Notes under the pieces: generated by a model
The model's database searches: none
Told to the model about the DNA's origin: nothing
The model's input: only the letters and a program-made list of their open reading frames with translations
Shown: positions 1 to 11,894 of the stretch, one piece after another
Position numbering within the stretch: the first letter of the stretch is position 1
How the letters are laid out: each line of letters opens with the position of its first letter
Origin: Warburgia ugandensis
Taxonomy: Eukaryota > Streptophyta > Magnoliopsida > Canellales > Canellaceae
Length of the DNA: 64,000 bases
Direction: 5' to 3'
NCBI GenBank assembly: GCA_035236585.1
Contig: CP141134.1
Span: 17,972,414-18,036,413, forward strand
Made by a program: the position numbers and the translations under genes

Positions 1-186
1 AATGTTTATTTAAATAGCAGAATATATTCAAAAACTCTGGCTCATCACATCCTCATAACTTATTACAGCGAAAACAAAGTAAAAACTTATATAAAACTAT
101 TCCTAACACAAATTATAACATAATAAATGTTTTGGTTCAATAGAAAATATAATATATTTAAGAAAATTTCAGCCATCTTGAACCTA

Positions 187-1416
187 AGCAAAATAGTGTT
201 ACTACTCACATTAGAACAACGATAAGTAGCATACTTCAAGGTGGAAGTTGGATGTCTTTTTGAATGAAAATTTACAATGTAATACGTGGATCTTCTTATT
301 CTCAATGTCCTCTATCTAGAATGATAAATTTCAAAGATTTACATTCATTAACACGTAGAAAATCATGCACAAATTCAACCTAAAGATAAGCAATATACTA
401 TTATTATTCATGTGGACAACTACAAGTAGCATATTTCAAGCTAGTAGCTAGATGCAGTTTTGAATGAAAATTGAAAATCTAATACATGGGTCTTCTTATT
501 CTCAATGTCCCCTAACTAGAATGATCAATTTCAAAGATTTTCATTCATTAACAAAGTAGAAAATCACATACATATTTAATTAGAAGATAAGCAATATATT
601 ATTACTATTCACGCGAACAACTACAAGTAGTGTACTTCAAGCTAGTAGTTGGATGTCTTTTTGAATGAAAATTGAAAATCTAAAGCATGAGTCTTCTTAT
701 TCTCAATGTCCTCTATCTAACATGATCAATTTCAGAGATTTTGATTCATTAGAGAAGCAGAAAATCATGCACAAATTTAACTAGAAGCTAAGCAATATAT
801 CACATGGAAAACTACAAGTAGCATACTTCCAGCTAGTAGTTGGATGTCCTTTTGAATAAAAATTGAAAATCTAGGACATTGGTCTTCTTATTCTCAATGT
901 CCTTTAACTAGAATGATCAATTTCAAAGATTTTCATTTATTAACAAAGCAAAAAATCATGCACAAATTTAACTAAAGATAAGCAATATATTGTTAATATT
1001 CATGTGGACAACTACAAGTAGCATACTTCAAGCTAGTAATTGTAAGTCTTTTTTAATAAAAATTAAAATTCTAACACATGAGCCTTCTTATTCTCAGTAT
1101 CCTCTAATTAGAATGATAATTTCAAATATTTCCATTCATTAATAAAGCAAAAAATCAAGCATAAATTAAATTAGAAGGTAAGCAATATACTATTACTATT
1201 CACGTAGACAACTACAAGTAGCATACTTCAAGCTAGTAGTTGGATGCCTATTTGAATGAAATTGAAAATCTAAGACATGGGTCTTCTTATTCTCAATTTC
1301 CTCTAACTAGAATGATCAATTTCAAAGATTTTCATTCATTAACAAAGTAAAAAATCACCATCAAATTTAACTAGAAGTTAACCAATATATTGTTACTATT
1401 AACACGAACAACTACA
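187..1416. repeat. Satellite-like tandem array, ~200-bp unit, about six copies
   Basis: The word ACAACTACAAGTAG (first copy ACAACGATAAGTAG) recurs with its central C at about 220, 420, 621, 812, 1012, 1212 and 1412, giving periods of 200, 201, 191, 200, 200 and 200 bp. Each unit also carries GTCTTCTTATTCTCAATG and TTTCAAAGATTTTCATTCAT in the same order. The 191-bp unit lacks part of the TATTACTATTC stretch. The array stops sharply at about 1416, just before unrelated sequence. No reading frame is conserved between units. It could be a small satellite block or an internal array of a larger transposon; the sequence alone does not decide. Confidence 0.85.
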
Positions 1417-1734
1417 AGATGTAGATTTAGGAAACTAGAAGCATGAACATAAGAAAATCAAGAAAAGAGAGAGCCAACCTAAAGGGAGAAAAACAATGAC
1501 AAGTAAGGTGGGTGATGGGCGTGCGTTTTCTTTCTCTCCCTTATCCTTCTTCTCCTTCTTCCCTCTTTCCCTGCTTGCGTTAGGAAGTAAGGTGGGGTGG
1601 GGTGCATGTTCTCTCTCTCTCTCTCTCAAAGGGTTTTGCTCTTGGTGAGGGAAAGGGTTTCTGAAATTTTTTTGGGGATTTATAATTTTTTTTGCCAGGG
1701 GACGCTCGTGGGGGTTTTATATGGTATAGAATAT

Positions 1735-1965
1735 AGGATGAGTTTTTTTCAAAAACAATTGCCCTATATTTTAAAATATAAGATGATTTATTAAAACATT
1801 CCTATATTCATATAATATAAGAAAAACCATCCTATATTATTTAAATAGAAGACAGTTTTCAATAAACCGTCTTATATTATATGGTTATCTTCCCCACTAA
1901 TCCCTTCACCTTAATTTTACTTGAATAATATAAGACAAATTATTAGTAACCATATTATATGTGTT
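1735..1965. repeat. Subterminal repeat block, 3' side of CACTA-1
   Basis: Several direct and inverted copies of ATATAAGA and CTTATATTAT words occur here, such as ACCGTCTTATATTATATGG near 1868. They match in type the larger block at 6925-7447, which is why both are assigned to one transposon. A short (CT)n run lies just outside at about 1612-1627. Confidence 0.65.
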
Positions 1966-2248
1966 AATGTAGTTTTCCTTGTTCTATGGATCTTAAAAAA
2001 ATTTAAACCTGTGAAGTGCAAAGGTTGCCCCATCCCTTATTTTTTTTATGTGTAACCAGTGTTTGGCATGACATGTGATGTGTAAACTTAATTGATTAAT
2101 TCATTTTTCATATATCAGATGTTACAAATACTTTAATTTGTCTCCTCATATACAATTTGATACAGCCCATGCACCCTCCTCACTAGTATCTCGCACATAA
2201 TCCATCTCATTCTCCTTGATTAGATCAATTGATAGCATTATTGTAGTG

Positions 2249-3696
2249 ATTGAAGGGTAATCAATTACCATGTCAACTAGGTTGTAGTCATCATAGAAGT
2301 CCCTTGTGGAGGTTGATAAAATAGTTGACCATCTCATATCATGTCCATCTTGTACATAAAATACCTGTTTTGCTTCACATACAAAAATAAACTGGTCATG
2401 TTGTTAGCCAATCTTATTGAGGTCAACGAATGTCAAATAGAGGGTGTTGGTTTAAATGATATCTTTGTTGTATTCCACCTAATCACACTTAAACACCAAC
2501 ACAATTCTACAAGTATAATCCAGCTCCCATATCTCCCGTATAACCTTGAAATAAATATTGTTAGCTACAATTGGGTTGTTGTCATTTGAATTGGAAAAGA
2601 AAGTAGCTTCACTAACTAAGCTAATACCATTACCTTTTTGTACTCTTAACTTATCACAGTCTTTTGTGCAAAAGAGATGACAATTGATGGCATATCCAGC
2701 ATAGTTTATTACTTTTGATTGAGGTCCCATTTCCATTTAACACAAGGACTGAGAAATGCTATGATATGGAACATCTCATTATTTAAAACCTATGTATAAT
2801 ATTAATTGATATGATTAATGTATACATGCATATGCTATTAAAAATAAATTAATTGAATGAAGCATTATTTCATTATAATTAAATACCTTCTAAAAGCTAG
2901 TAGTGAACAAATGACAATGTTCATCTTTCAGCCACTTCTTTTTATTTGCATCTCTTGGATACCTCTCTTTTAGGAAGTTCATATGATTGAAGGGTAATCA
3001 ATTACTGTGTCGCCTAGGTCGCTTCATCATAGAACACTCATGGGGAGGTTGATAAAATAGTTGACCATCTCATATCATGTCCATCTTGTACATAAAATAC
3101 ATGTTTAGCTTGTCATATCAAAATAAACTAGTCATTTTGTTAGCCAGTCTTATCGAGGTCAACCAATATGAAACAGAGGGCGCTGGTTTTAATGCTATCT
3201 TTGCTATATGCCACCCAATCACACTTAAATACAACCATAGCTCTACAAGTATAATCCAACTCCCATATCTCACATATAACCTTGTAATAAATATTGTTAG
3301 CAGCAATTGGGTTGATATCCTTCGAACTGGAAAAGAAAGTAGCTTCACCAACTAAGCTAATACTGCTACCTTGTTGTGTGCTTAACTTATCACAATCTTT
3401 TGTGCCAAAGTGATAACAATTGATGGCATATCTAGCATACTTTACCACTTCTATTCGATGTCCCATTTCCATCTAACCCAAGCCTTTAGAAATACTACGA
3501 CCTAGAACATCTCATTGATCTAAACCTATGTATAATATTAATTGATATGATTAATGTATGCATGCATATGCTATTACAAATCAATTAATTGAATGAAGCA
3601 TTATTTCATTGTAATTAAATACCTTCTAAAAGACAAGTAGTGAAGGATTTCTCTTTCTTTTCATCTCTTGGAGACCTCTCTTTTAGGAAGTTCGTA
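2249..3696. repeat. ~736-bp tandem duplication inside CACTA-1
   Basis: Two copies, about 2249-2983 and 2984-3696, align almost end to end. For example CTCATATCATGTCCATCTTG occurs at about 2333 and again at 3069, and GATTGAAGGGTAATCAATTA near 2258 and 2986. Both copies carry the DUF4216-like transposase segment on the minus strand. The copies differ at roughly one base in ten by eye and by small indels, so the duplication is not recent. Confidence 0.85.
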
Positions 3697-5224
3697 TGCA
3701 TACTATACAATGAAGAGATGAAAATTATATATAACATGCATGCATTAAGATATAATACCTATTGTACCCTTCAACATATATATATATATATATTGCTAAA
3801 TTTCATCAAAATTAATGTTTAAATTAATTATGTGAAAGAAACCAAAGAGAGAACATTAGTTACTTACTCAATGTATGGTTGAACTTCATCAACATTAATA
3901 TTTTGCAAGACATAAAGGTGTGTTTGGTCCCATTCCTTATGATCAGCAGTCGATGCACAACCACTAGAGGGAGATTCACAAACTCTTGGATTAATTAATG
4001 CACATGAATGTTTCTTTCTTGAGATTCCAATAGCATCCACTCTTGATAAATACTCAGTGCAAAACCCATCGCTTCATCTACAATGTAACATTCGACAATA
4101 CATCCCTCTACCAGATTATGATTTCATACATCCCCTTTTAACACCTTCATGTACCTTTCAAATAGGTACATCCATCACAAATAAACAGGTCCACACAGCC
4201 TAACCTCATCAATGAGGCGCACTTTTAAGTATACCATGACATCAAAGAAGGATAGTAGAAAGAATATCTCCAGCTTGCATAAGGTTATCACTAAATGCTC
4301 CTAGATTTCTTATAATTTTAAAGTATCCATCACCTTCTTGCACAATGGATTAAAGAAGTAGCAAAATTTAGTGATATATCCTCTAACTTTATCTAGAAGC
4401 ATTAAATGTATTTCTATGGGTTGGAGTTCTTGCTTCAATGCATGGCAATCATAAGAATTCAGACATAATAATTTGAGCTTTTCCACGGAGACAATGTTTC
4501 TAAATCTTGAAGAGTACCCATTTGGGACTTTGATATCCGACAGGGATTTACACTCTCTTTTTTCCTCTTTGCTAAACATATAATTTTCTTTAGGAAAGTA
4601 TGTTCCTCTACTGCCCCTATCCTGTGGATACAATCTTATGTTCAAACCCATTGTCGTGAGATCCATTAGAGCTGCAAGTCTATCCTTTGTTTTTTTCCGA
4701 CATGTTGAGTAGGTACCAGTCATGATTTCACAGACATTCTATCACTGTGTGCATAACATCAAGCACACATCGCATGTGTAGGGATTTTCAGTATACAAGT
4801 TCAAAGAATATTGATTTCTTCTTCCAACAACTTTTAGAGTTACTTTCATATATCCACAAAGTTGCCTTCTTCTTCTTTCCCCATGATACATTAAGGTTCC
4901 CAACTAATTCCAATACTTGTCATCCAATTAACCTCTTTAGAGGTGTCCTAGTCTCCACACTACCATTAAATTTCCCCTTTTTAAAATGGTATGGATGGTT
5001 TCTATGCAACCATATTCTATGGCCTAGGAATGCCTCCTTCCTACTATGTTGAAGTCATGTGGCACACTTTTGGTCAATAGAAATAGGACAAGCATTGTAT
5101 CCCTTCAGTATGCATTATGCCAAATTACCATATATAGGAAAGTTGCTTATTGTCCATAGTAATACAGCCATAAGGGTGAACGTTTATTGTATGCATCATA
5201 ATCTTCAACCCTTACTTCTCTCGA

Positions 5225-5550
5225 CGTCCAACCTGACAGGCATGCCAACCAAGCAAGCCAAGGTTTCTAACCCTACTATATAGGTTAACGCCCATTCCTC
5301 TCCCTCGCTAGCCTCCTTCGCCGTGCTGCCATCCATCCACTTGACTATCCCGCTCGCATTCAAACATTGAAATTCTTTTGCTTTTGGATAGCCGCGATGA
5401 ATCTGAATCACCTCATTTCCTCATTCGGCCTTTCCTTCCAGGGGTCAAACCCTATTATGGTACCCTATAATACCTAATTGGGGGTATGACTACATCTTGT
5501 AAGTCATAAGTTTCTAGGTTCTTCTCCGAAATTGGGTCATATGAAGTCTA
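5225..5550. other. GC-rich foreign insert in the CACTA-1 transposase
   Basis: Transposase homology is clear up to about 5220 on the left and resumes at about 5558 on the right. Sequence in between has no TNP2 similarity and is visibly richer in G and C, with words such as GACGTCCAACCTGACAGG and GCCGTGCTGCCATCCATCC. It replaces the family block normally preceding the FTLMAVLLWT segment. It holds a 68-residue minus-strand ORF (5411-5205) I do not recognise. An organellar DNA insertion or a short transposon is possible; neither is shown. Confidence 0.5.
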
Positions 5551-6924
5551 CAAGCTTTCATGCAGGGCTATTTGTTGGCTGGCATAAGTAGTTATCACCT
5601 ACTATCTCCTCTACATGCCATACTAGTTTCTTCGTCATTTCTTTATTATCAAACATTCTTTGGAATCTTGGAATAAGGGGGAAATACCATAGGACCTTTG
5701 TAGGGACATCTTTCAATTGTCGATTGCTTGAATTCTTCTTCATCATTCATCTTGAATGTCCAAAAGTTGGACATATAAATTTGTCTTTGTGCACCTTTCT
5801 ATATAAGATGTAGTCATTAGGACAAGCATGTATCTTTTCATACTTCAACCATAGTGTAGCCAAGGTTTTCTTTACCTCCCATGTTGACCTAGCCAATTTG
5901 TTTTCCTTGGGCAGCTACCAATGACTTTCAACAATTTTGTAAAACCTTGATATAAAATACCAAATATTGATTTCACATTGTAAAGTTCTACCACTGCAAA
6001 TAACTTGGTATAATTTATACACCCAATGTACAATGGCTCATCGGCCTCCTCTAATGTAGTAAAAAATTGTTCTAGGTATCCTTGAAAGTTATTGTATGTA
6101 TCTAAAAACATCAATGCAACTATATCACTATCTGCAACACTTCCTACAATGGCTTCTTTTTCATATAGACATTCAGCCTTTTCGAGGGCCTATGAAGTAT
6201 TCCCTCTCCATACCACGTCTAGGGGCAAAGCTTTCATCAACTCCATTGAAGCACAAATACTCTCTCAAGTCACTCATAGTAATCTTTTTTAGGTTTTCAC
6301 ATTTCAAGCAAGAATGTCACATTCGATTACAATCACCACCTGCCCCAAGTGCAAACTCTATGAACTTTTCTATTCCCTCCTATTCTGTTGATGATCTTTC
6401 CACACTCATCCAAACATATTTGTTTATTTTGGCCAAAAGTTTATATTTAAACGTATGCAAAGACTTTCTAGGCATGAAAAGATTAATAACATAGCTAAGC
6501 ATTTAACCAAATACTTGGTGTGCACATAAAACATACATACATATATATAGTTAATAAAAACATATATAATATATATTAGAAGACTCAAACTTTTCAACTC
6601 TATTATTAGGACAAGTAATAATGATGTAAAAATATGGTTGATCCATCTACATAAATGATCCACACATTGATCCATATACATGAATGATTACACACATACA
6701 AGAAGGAAAAGGATTAAGAAAAGGAGTTGTATACCCATAAACATCAAATAAATTAAACATATGACAAAACAAGAATGAATACTATCCAATCAATATCAAA
6801 TTGAGAAAATACAAGTTCTGGTTAAAGTGTTTGTAAATCCAACTCAATATTCGAGTTTTATGTCAAAGTAACTGAGAGTAAAAAATTAAAGGTTGAACTT
6901 CATGTTGTATTAAAAAGAAGATCT

Positions 6925-7447
6925 AAAGGACACTTCTTAAAAATTGTCTTATAAAACATGACATTCTAAAATGTTTTTCAAAAATTGTCATATATTGTAT
7001 ATGACAATGCAAGACAGTTCTTGTAAACCATCTTATAAAACATGACAATATAAGATATTTTCAAAGATCGCCTTACATTGTTAATAATATAATATGGTTT
7101 TCAAAAAATCGTCTTATAAAAATAGTTTATAAGACTATTATTGAAAACCATCTTATATATTAAGACCATTTTATAAGACACTTTTCAAAAACCATCTTAT
7201 ATTGAACCATCTTATAAACTATTTTTATAAGACAAATTTTGAAAACCATCTTATATTATGCATGACAATATTAGACAATTTTTGAAAACCGTCTTATAAA
7301 TTGTTTTTATAAGAAGGTTTTGATGAAACCATCTTATAGTATTATGGTATATAAGACAGTTTTGAGAAATTGTCTTGTAAAATTTTTTATAGGATGGTTG
7401 TATCTAAACCATCTTGTTTTTGCCATCTTATAAAAATTTTAGTAGTG
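6925..7447. repeat. Subterminal repeats and 5' terminus of CACTA-1
   Basis: About sixteen TCTTATA or TATAAGA words sit in 500 bp, in both orientations, often as AACCATCTTATA or TATAAGACAATTTT pairs that could fold into short hairpins. The block ends at 7441-7447 in AGTAGTG, the complement of CACTACT. Plant CACTA elements carry such arrays next to their termini as transposase-binding sites. Confidence 0.75.
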
Positions 7448-7935
7448 TATGGCCAAGTAACTATATTTCATGTTAAAATTTAGCTTTTTTGGAGGAACAT
7501 AGTTGCTAGAAAACACATACATCAAATAGGATAGTAACAACTTCTTAGCCAATCCCAGCATGTTCCTTTCATCTAGAGGGATATTCTTAAGATCAATGAT
7601 TATTTTTATAATAATTCTAGACACAAGGTTAAATCTAGTTCATCAACTAGATTCTAAATAGATCTATGAAAAGATGATGTTCTTCTAATAACAAAATATA
7701 AGAGATTGTTCTCAATGGCAGCAATTGTAGCATGCTACTTGTCTCTCAATAATGTGATTTCTTAGCATAACAACTTTAAGTGACTTCTGATCATTATCTA
7801 TGAGCAAGAATGCTATGCTAACCTCCTAGAAGAACTTGAAACACTTCATATTTTTCCTCTAGAAACCTCCAGATAAAGATTGCATTATTTGGATTGCCTA
7901 TTCCTGTGTTAAATCATTCTTTCTTTAGCTCACAG
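7448..7935. other. No gene seen between CACTA-1 and the LINE
   Basis: AT-rich sequence without a supported reading frame or repeat. It may include an unrecognised upstream part of the LINE fragment that follows. Confidence 0.5.
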
Positions 7936-9110
7936 CCAATGAATTGCCACCCTCACCTCTTTCCCACCTTTGGTTCTACAAAGCACCCCAAGAATTGTTG
8001 CCTTTTCATGGATTTTCTAAAAAGAAAAATCACTTACTTATGATAACGTGGAAAAAAAAAAGAAAAAGAGGCTGGTGGCCTCTAAATGCCTATTTTGCTG
8101 TACCCATGAGGAGATCATTCATCTTATCTTCATTCACTGTCAATTCCTACAAAAAATCTAGTCTTTCACTCTTCATTTTGTAGCTACATTGGCATACATT
8201 ACTCCTTGTATGAGGAATATTGTGCACTCCGCCAAGGAATCAAGCTTTTTAGATTCTTTAAAAAAAAAAATCAATAATTATTGAAGGAGATTCTTCAACT
8301 ATCATTAACTGGATGAAGAATTCCTATGAATTTCCTTGGATAATAAACCAGTTTGGACTAGAGAATTGGACCACATAAGACTCATGAACATCACATTTCT
8401 ACATATTCCAAAGTCGACCAATCATTTTGCTTATCTTCTCGCTAAAAAGGTAGCCCAAGTGGAACCTCTTTTTGTCAAAAGATATAATCCTCTAATTAAG
8501 CTACACGAATCATATCAAGACGTTGAAGCTGTTGAAGATCTAGACCAGATGCAATAGTCTACACCTCCTCAATTGACTAGTATTTTGTTTCCAAAGTGCA
8601 AATTCAAGGATGGATTACAGTGGACATCTGCTCCTTGCTCACTTCGCTCATCATAATCATAGATGTGTTGGCCTTTTTGTTTCTACACTTCTTCCGTATC
8701 GATAACCATTTTAGTTTTGAGAGCTATCTTGGATTACTTGGCTGCTGATATTGAAGATTGGATACTGCTTTTTGTTGCAGAAATCTCTATAGATGTTCTT
8801 GTTCCTAATTTCTTGAGGACTTCGTGTTTAGTTAGATGGATTGGTAAGTTCCTTATTAGCGAACACCCTACTTTCCTTCGAATCTCCTCTACTTGTCTCG
8901 TGAATGTTCTTTTTGGTTCTCTCTTCTGTTTGTGACATGGAGATAATCGATATTTATGTTTGGTATCTCTGTGGTATTTTTGGTGGCATGCCTCGTCCGA
9001 CACCTCTTTTGTATATGGGATCCTTTGTTGTATTCTCATTCTCATTAATACATATTCCACTTTTGCAAATAATAATAATAATAATAATAATCATAATCAT
9101 AAAACTAATA
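7936..9110 (+). mobile_element. 3' end of an L1-like LINE (zf-RVT and RNase H remnant)
   Basis: From about 7970 the plus strand encodes FYKAPQELLPFHGFSKKK, then a frame with CLFCCTHEEIIHLIFIHC at about 8090-8150, the zinc-binding zf-RVT motif of plant LINE proteins. After a break, about 8275-8557 encodes an RNase H-like end: IIEGDSSTIINWMK, then a frame ending NHFAYLLAKKVAQ, the usual NxxADxLAKxG tail of the plant RNase H domain. A 3' untranslated part with GGCATGCCTCGTCCGACACC follows. The fragment ends in an (AAT)n tract at 9068-9091, a plausible LINE tail. The reverse transcriptase and endonuclease parts are absent, so this is a 5'-truncated, decayed copy. Confidence 0.75.
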
Positions 9111-11090
9111 GAAGATAAAACTAGTGTAAAGATAGTTGATTGATCACTAAGCATCCCACGTCAAGTTCTGATGGCAATTCTCTAAATGATAGGCCATGCT
9201 GATTGTTGATCCAGACCATTTTTTATTTCTCCCACATTAGACACCTAGAAGCCCAAAAATCACGCTAATTGAAGAATTCTAGTTTCAAGAAAATTGTGTT
9301 TTAACCTGAAAAATGCTTGTGGTTCAATTCCACTCACCCTTTCAGCAAAGAAAAGAAAAGAGATGAAAATAAAAAGCAAAATACACCAGAAGGCGTTCTA
9401 CTACAGTGGTGGCGGAAAAAGGAGCCTCCCCTGTTGTATAGTACGTAGTCGACCGTTGGAAGTTGGCATCTCCATCTCAGTCGAAGATTTGCAACTGTAA
9501 TATCCATCCATCGAATAGATTGTATGTAAAGATAGGTATGTAGAACTTATGCGATGCTAGAACTTTCATGCTACTAATGTGGATAAATCAAATATGGAGT
9601 CTATCATGTGTAAGTCGGCCACCTCACGATAACTACAATTATGACGAGCCCTGCTGGAGTATTCTTTTTATCTAATTTCTTACTCTGTTCTCTGCTACTT
9701 CCTCGCCTATTGGCAACGGGCCTTTATCTAATGTGCAAGCTAATACCTCTCAGAATCTGCGACGTGGTAACTTCCATCCTCAGCATTGACACAGCACCCT
9801 CACTAACCCCGATTAGGTAATGATATGCATTGTGGAGTCCATATCTCCTTGTCCTTTCTCTTACCAAAAAGATAACGCTTTGTACTGTTGCTAATTTGGC
9901 CTATTAGGGGCCATCTCCCTCGTGCTTAGAAAGTTGGAACACAGTGGAATAGCTCCACGTCATGGGTATTAAATTAAAGGACAAGGAAAGCAACTGCTTG
10001 TTGTTTAGAGCCTATCGAAAGACACCAACTTGGAAGTCCCACGATACTTCCAAAGGAGCTTGACTTCAAGTAAACGCTTGAAGTTTAAATAGAAAAGACA
10101 CATAGAACAACAACATGAAGACAATGACATTGTCCGGTTTTTAACGTGAAGACTATTAAAGAAATGATACTTGGCAGTCCATTTGTTATCACAACCGGGC
10201 TTTCTTATATATAAAGACTTATCTGAGTCTCTTTTCGATGCCTGGCTTCTTTAACAGGCTTCAGCAATTATGTGGAGAAGTACCAAGTAAGGATTGAATG
10301 CCAAAAAAAAACTTTGTTAGATATCTTTAAGTTCTCCATTTAAAGAAAGACTTTGTTAGCTGTCTTTAAGTTCTCTATTTAAGTCGTAGAGAAAGACCAG
10401 CTGGGAAGAAAGCCAAGAGGAATTATCTTGTGCAACTGCTTTGGAAAATATAGGGGCAACTCATTTATTGAGCAGTTGTAGTGGGAGGCCCTATTGTTGG
10501 TAGCTGTCACAAACTTGTACTTATTTAACATTGCTGATAAGATCATTCCATAGTTACAAGTAAAATTGGTTTAGCATCTCAAATTTATGTAATTACTTAG
10601 ATTTCAAGCCATAAAAATTGTATGGTTGGGCTTGTTTGGATATATAGAACTCTGTTTGCGGTTCATTGCATGCCTACTTAAGGCCAAACCAATTTACTGA
10701 TTCAAACCTGACTATTCCATTAGTCTTATACACCATAAGATGCTTGGGAAGCTTATTTCCAAAAATAGAAACTCTATGTGCCAACAACCAATTGGATAAA
10801 TGGTCGGCAAATAAGGAAGGGAACGTCATTGTCAAAACAAACTATTAATATAATTTTACTTTGATGAATTACTACTTAAGACTATTCCAAATCATTGACA
10901 AAGGTTTCTAGTGAATCAAGATGTTGTGGCCACAAAAGGTTTTATTTTGTCATAGTAAGGGAAAATAGAATACTATAACACCCTTCATTACATATTATTG
11001 TTCTAGTGAGATGACTTTTATGTTGTTTTTTCATCATAGAAGTAGTACATAATCATTTGGAATTGGATATTCAATTCTCAGTACTACACA
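9111..11090. other. Intergenic, no gene recognised
   Basis: No supported coding region. The base composition between about 9300 and 10300 is less AT-rich than the surrounding repeats. A short tandem duplication lies at 10310-10384: ACTTTGTTAGATATCTTTAA and ACTTTGTTAGCTGTCTTTAA start two ~36-bp units. Small ORFs here (for example 9294-9500 and 10666-10848) show no domain. Confidence 0.5.
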
Positions 11091-11104
11091 TGAGGCTTTT
11101 AAAT

Positions 11105-11395
11105 TTGCTAAAAAATGATAATAGAAGTCAATTAAAAAAATACTTCTATCGATCTAACCTAAAATGTAGATAACTTTTATAATCATTTAGATAAACAGCT
11201 TTAAAAAATTAACGACTTTGATGTCATTTAACCAAATGACTTTAAAAGTATGGGACTTTTGAAGTCATTTAGGGCTCAAAGGACTTCAAAAGTATGGAAA
11301 ATTTGAAGTCATTTAGGGCTAAACAACTTCAAAAGTATGCAACTTTTGAAGTCATTTGGGATTAAATGACTTCAAAAGTCATTTTCTTTCATTTT
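11105..11395. repeat. Subterminal repeats, left end of CACTA-2
   Basis: At least eight copies of ACTTTTGAAGTCATTT or its complement alternate here, for example near 11257, 11307 and 11339. The last pair, near 11341-11381, is close to a perfect foldback. Confidence 0.7.
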
Positions 11396-11870
11396 TGACA
11401 TTCCTAGCACTACACTTGTACACATTCAATATAACACTTAATACTTCTTACAATATTTATATACATGAAAAACAAACATCCACTATAACATTCACAATTA
11501 TCTTGATACACATGATACTTCTTACAATATAATACCTGATACATTCACTTCTACATTGGGTACAAAATATCCAAATTCATCATTATTCATCCACATCTAT
11601 CTTAAAAATACTTCATAAAAGAAACCACAACACATGCTTTCACTATAACATCCACATTCACTCCATTTGTAAATCTATGCACATTTGCATTTACTTTCAC
11701 ACTCTAAGGAACCCTCATTCATCATCTCATACAAGTTATATAATTCAATGAATATATTGAAAACCAACCACTGCATATTTACTTCATTTACAAGTTCCAA
11801 ATTTACTTCGTCCAAACTTACTCATTTACTCTCACACTCCAAGCTTCTACTCATTCTCATTCATCCCTTA

Positions 11871-11894
11871 ATATATATATATATATATATATAT
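11871..11894. repeat. (AT)n microsatellite
   Basis: Twelve AT units in a row. It lies in sequence with no supported gene inside CACTA-2. Confidence 0.95.

Larger units (their letters stand above)
2146..6385 (-). pseudogene. Broken CACTA TNP2-type transposase
   Basis: Pieces of one transposase lie in the correct order on the minus strand. About 6385-6280: FIEFALGAGG followed by a CLKC zinc-finger-like motif. About 6114-5872: YNVKSIFGILYQGFTKLL, the TNP2 N-terminal block. About 5746-5558: PTKVLWYFPLIPRFQRMF. About 5215-5059: FTLMAVLLWTISNFPIYGNL then ILKGYNACPI, the catalytic-region signature of plant TNP2. 4723-4310: the DUF4218-like region, with DLTTMGLNIRLYP, PNGYSSRF and LKLLCLNSYDCHAL. 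3472-3140 and 2736-2479: two copies of the DUF4216-like region (INCYHFGTKDCDKL, then IWELDYTC and VFKCDW). 2337-2146: WSTILSTSTRDFYDD, matching the family's terminal WHVVLxTKPRDxYD block. Many stops and frame changes separate the blocks; the first zinc-finger segment already contains an in-frame stop. Family assignment is from recognised motifs, not from a search. Confidence 0.85.
1700..7447 (-). mobile_element. Decayed CACTA (En/Spm) DNA transposon, CACTA-1
   Basis: Read on the minus strand the element starts at 7447 with CACTACTAAAATTTTTATAA, a typical CACTA terminus. About 500 bp of subterminal repeats built on TCTTATA/TATAAGA follow, then a broken TNP2-type transposase. A second subterminal block with the same words lies at 1735-1965. 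No matching second terminus is visible, so the 3' end is lost or very diverged and the left boundary is approximate. Transposases of this family bind subterminal repeats and move the element by cut and paste, making 3-bp target duplications; none could be confirmed here. The coding part is disrupted, so the copy is not autonomous. Confidence 0.8.

Noticed and set aside
187-1416. Regular repeats as a CRISPR array
   Set aside because: Units are ~200 bp with similarity throughout, not short repeats with unique spacers, in plant DNA.
2341-3355. Two similar plus-strand ORFs (2341-2589 and 3077-3355)
   Set aside because: They are antisense shadows of the duplicated minus-strand CACTA transposase segment.
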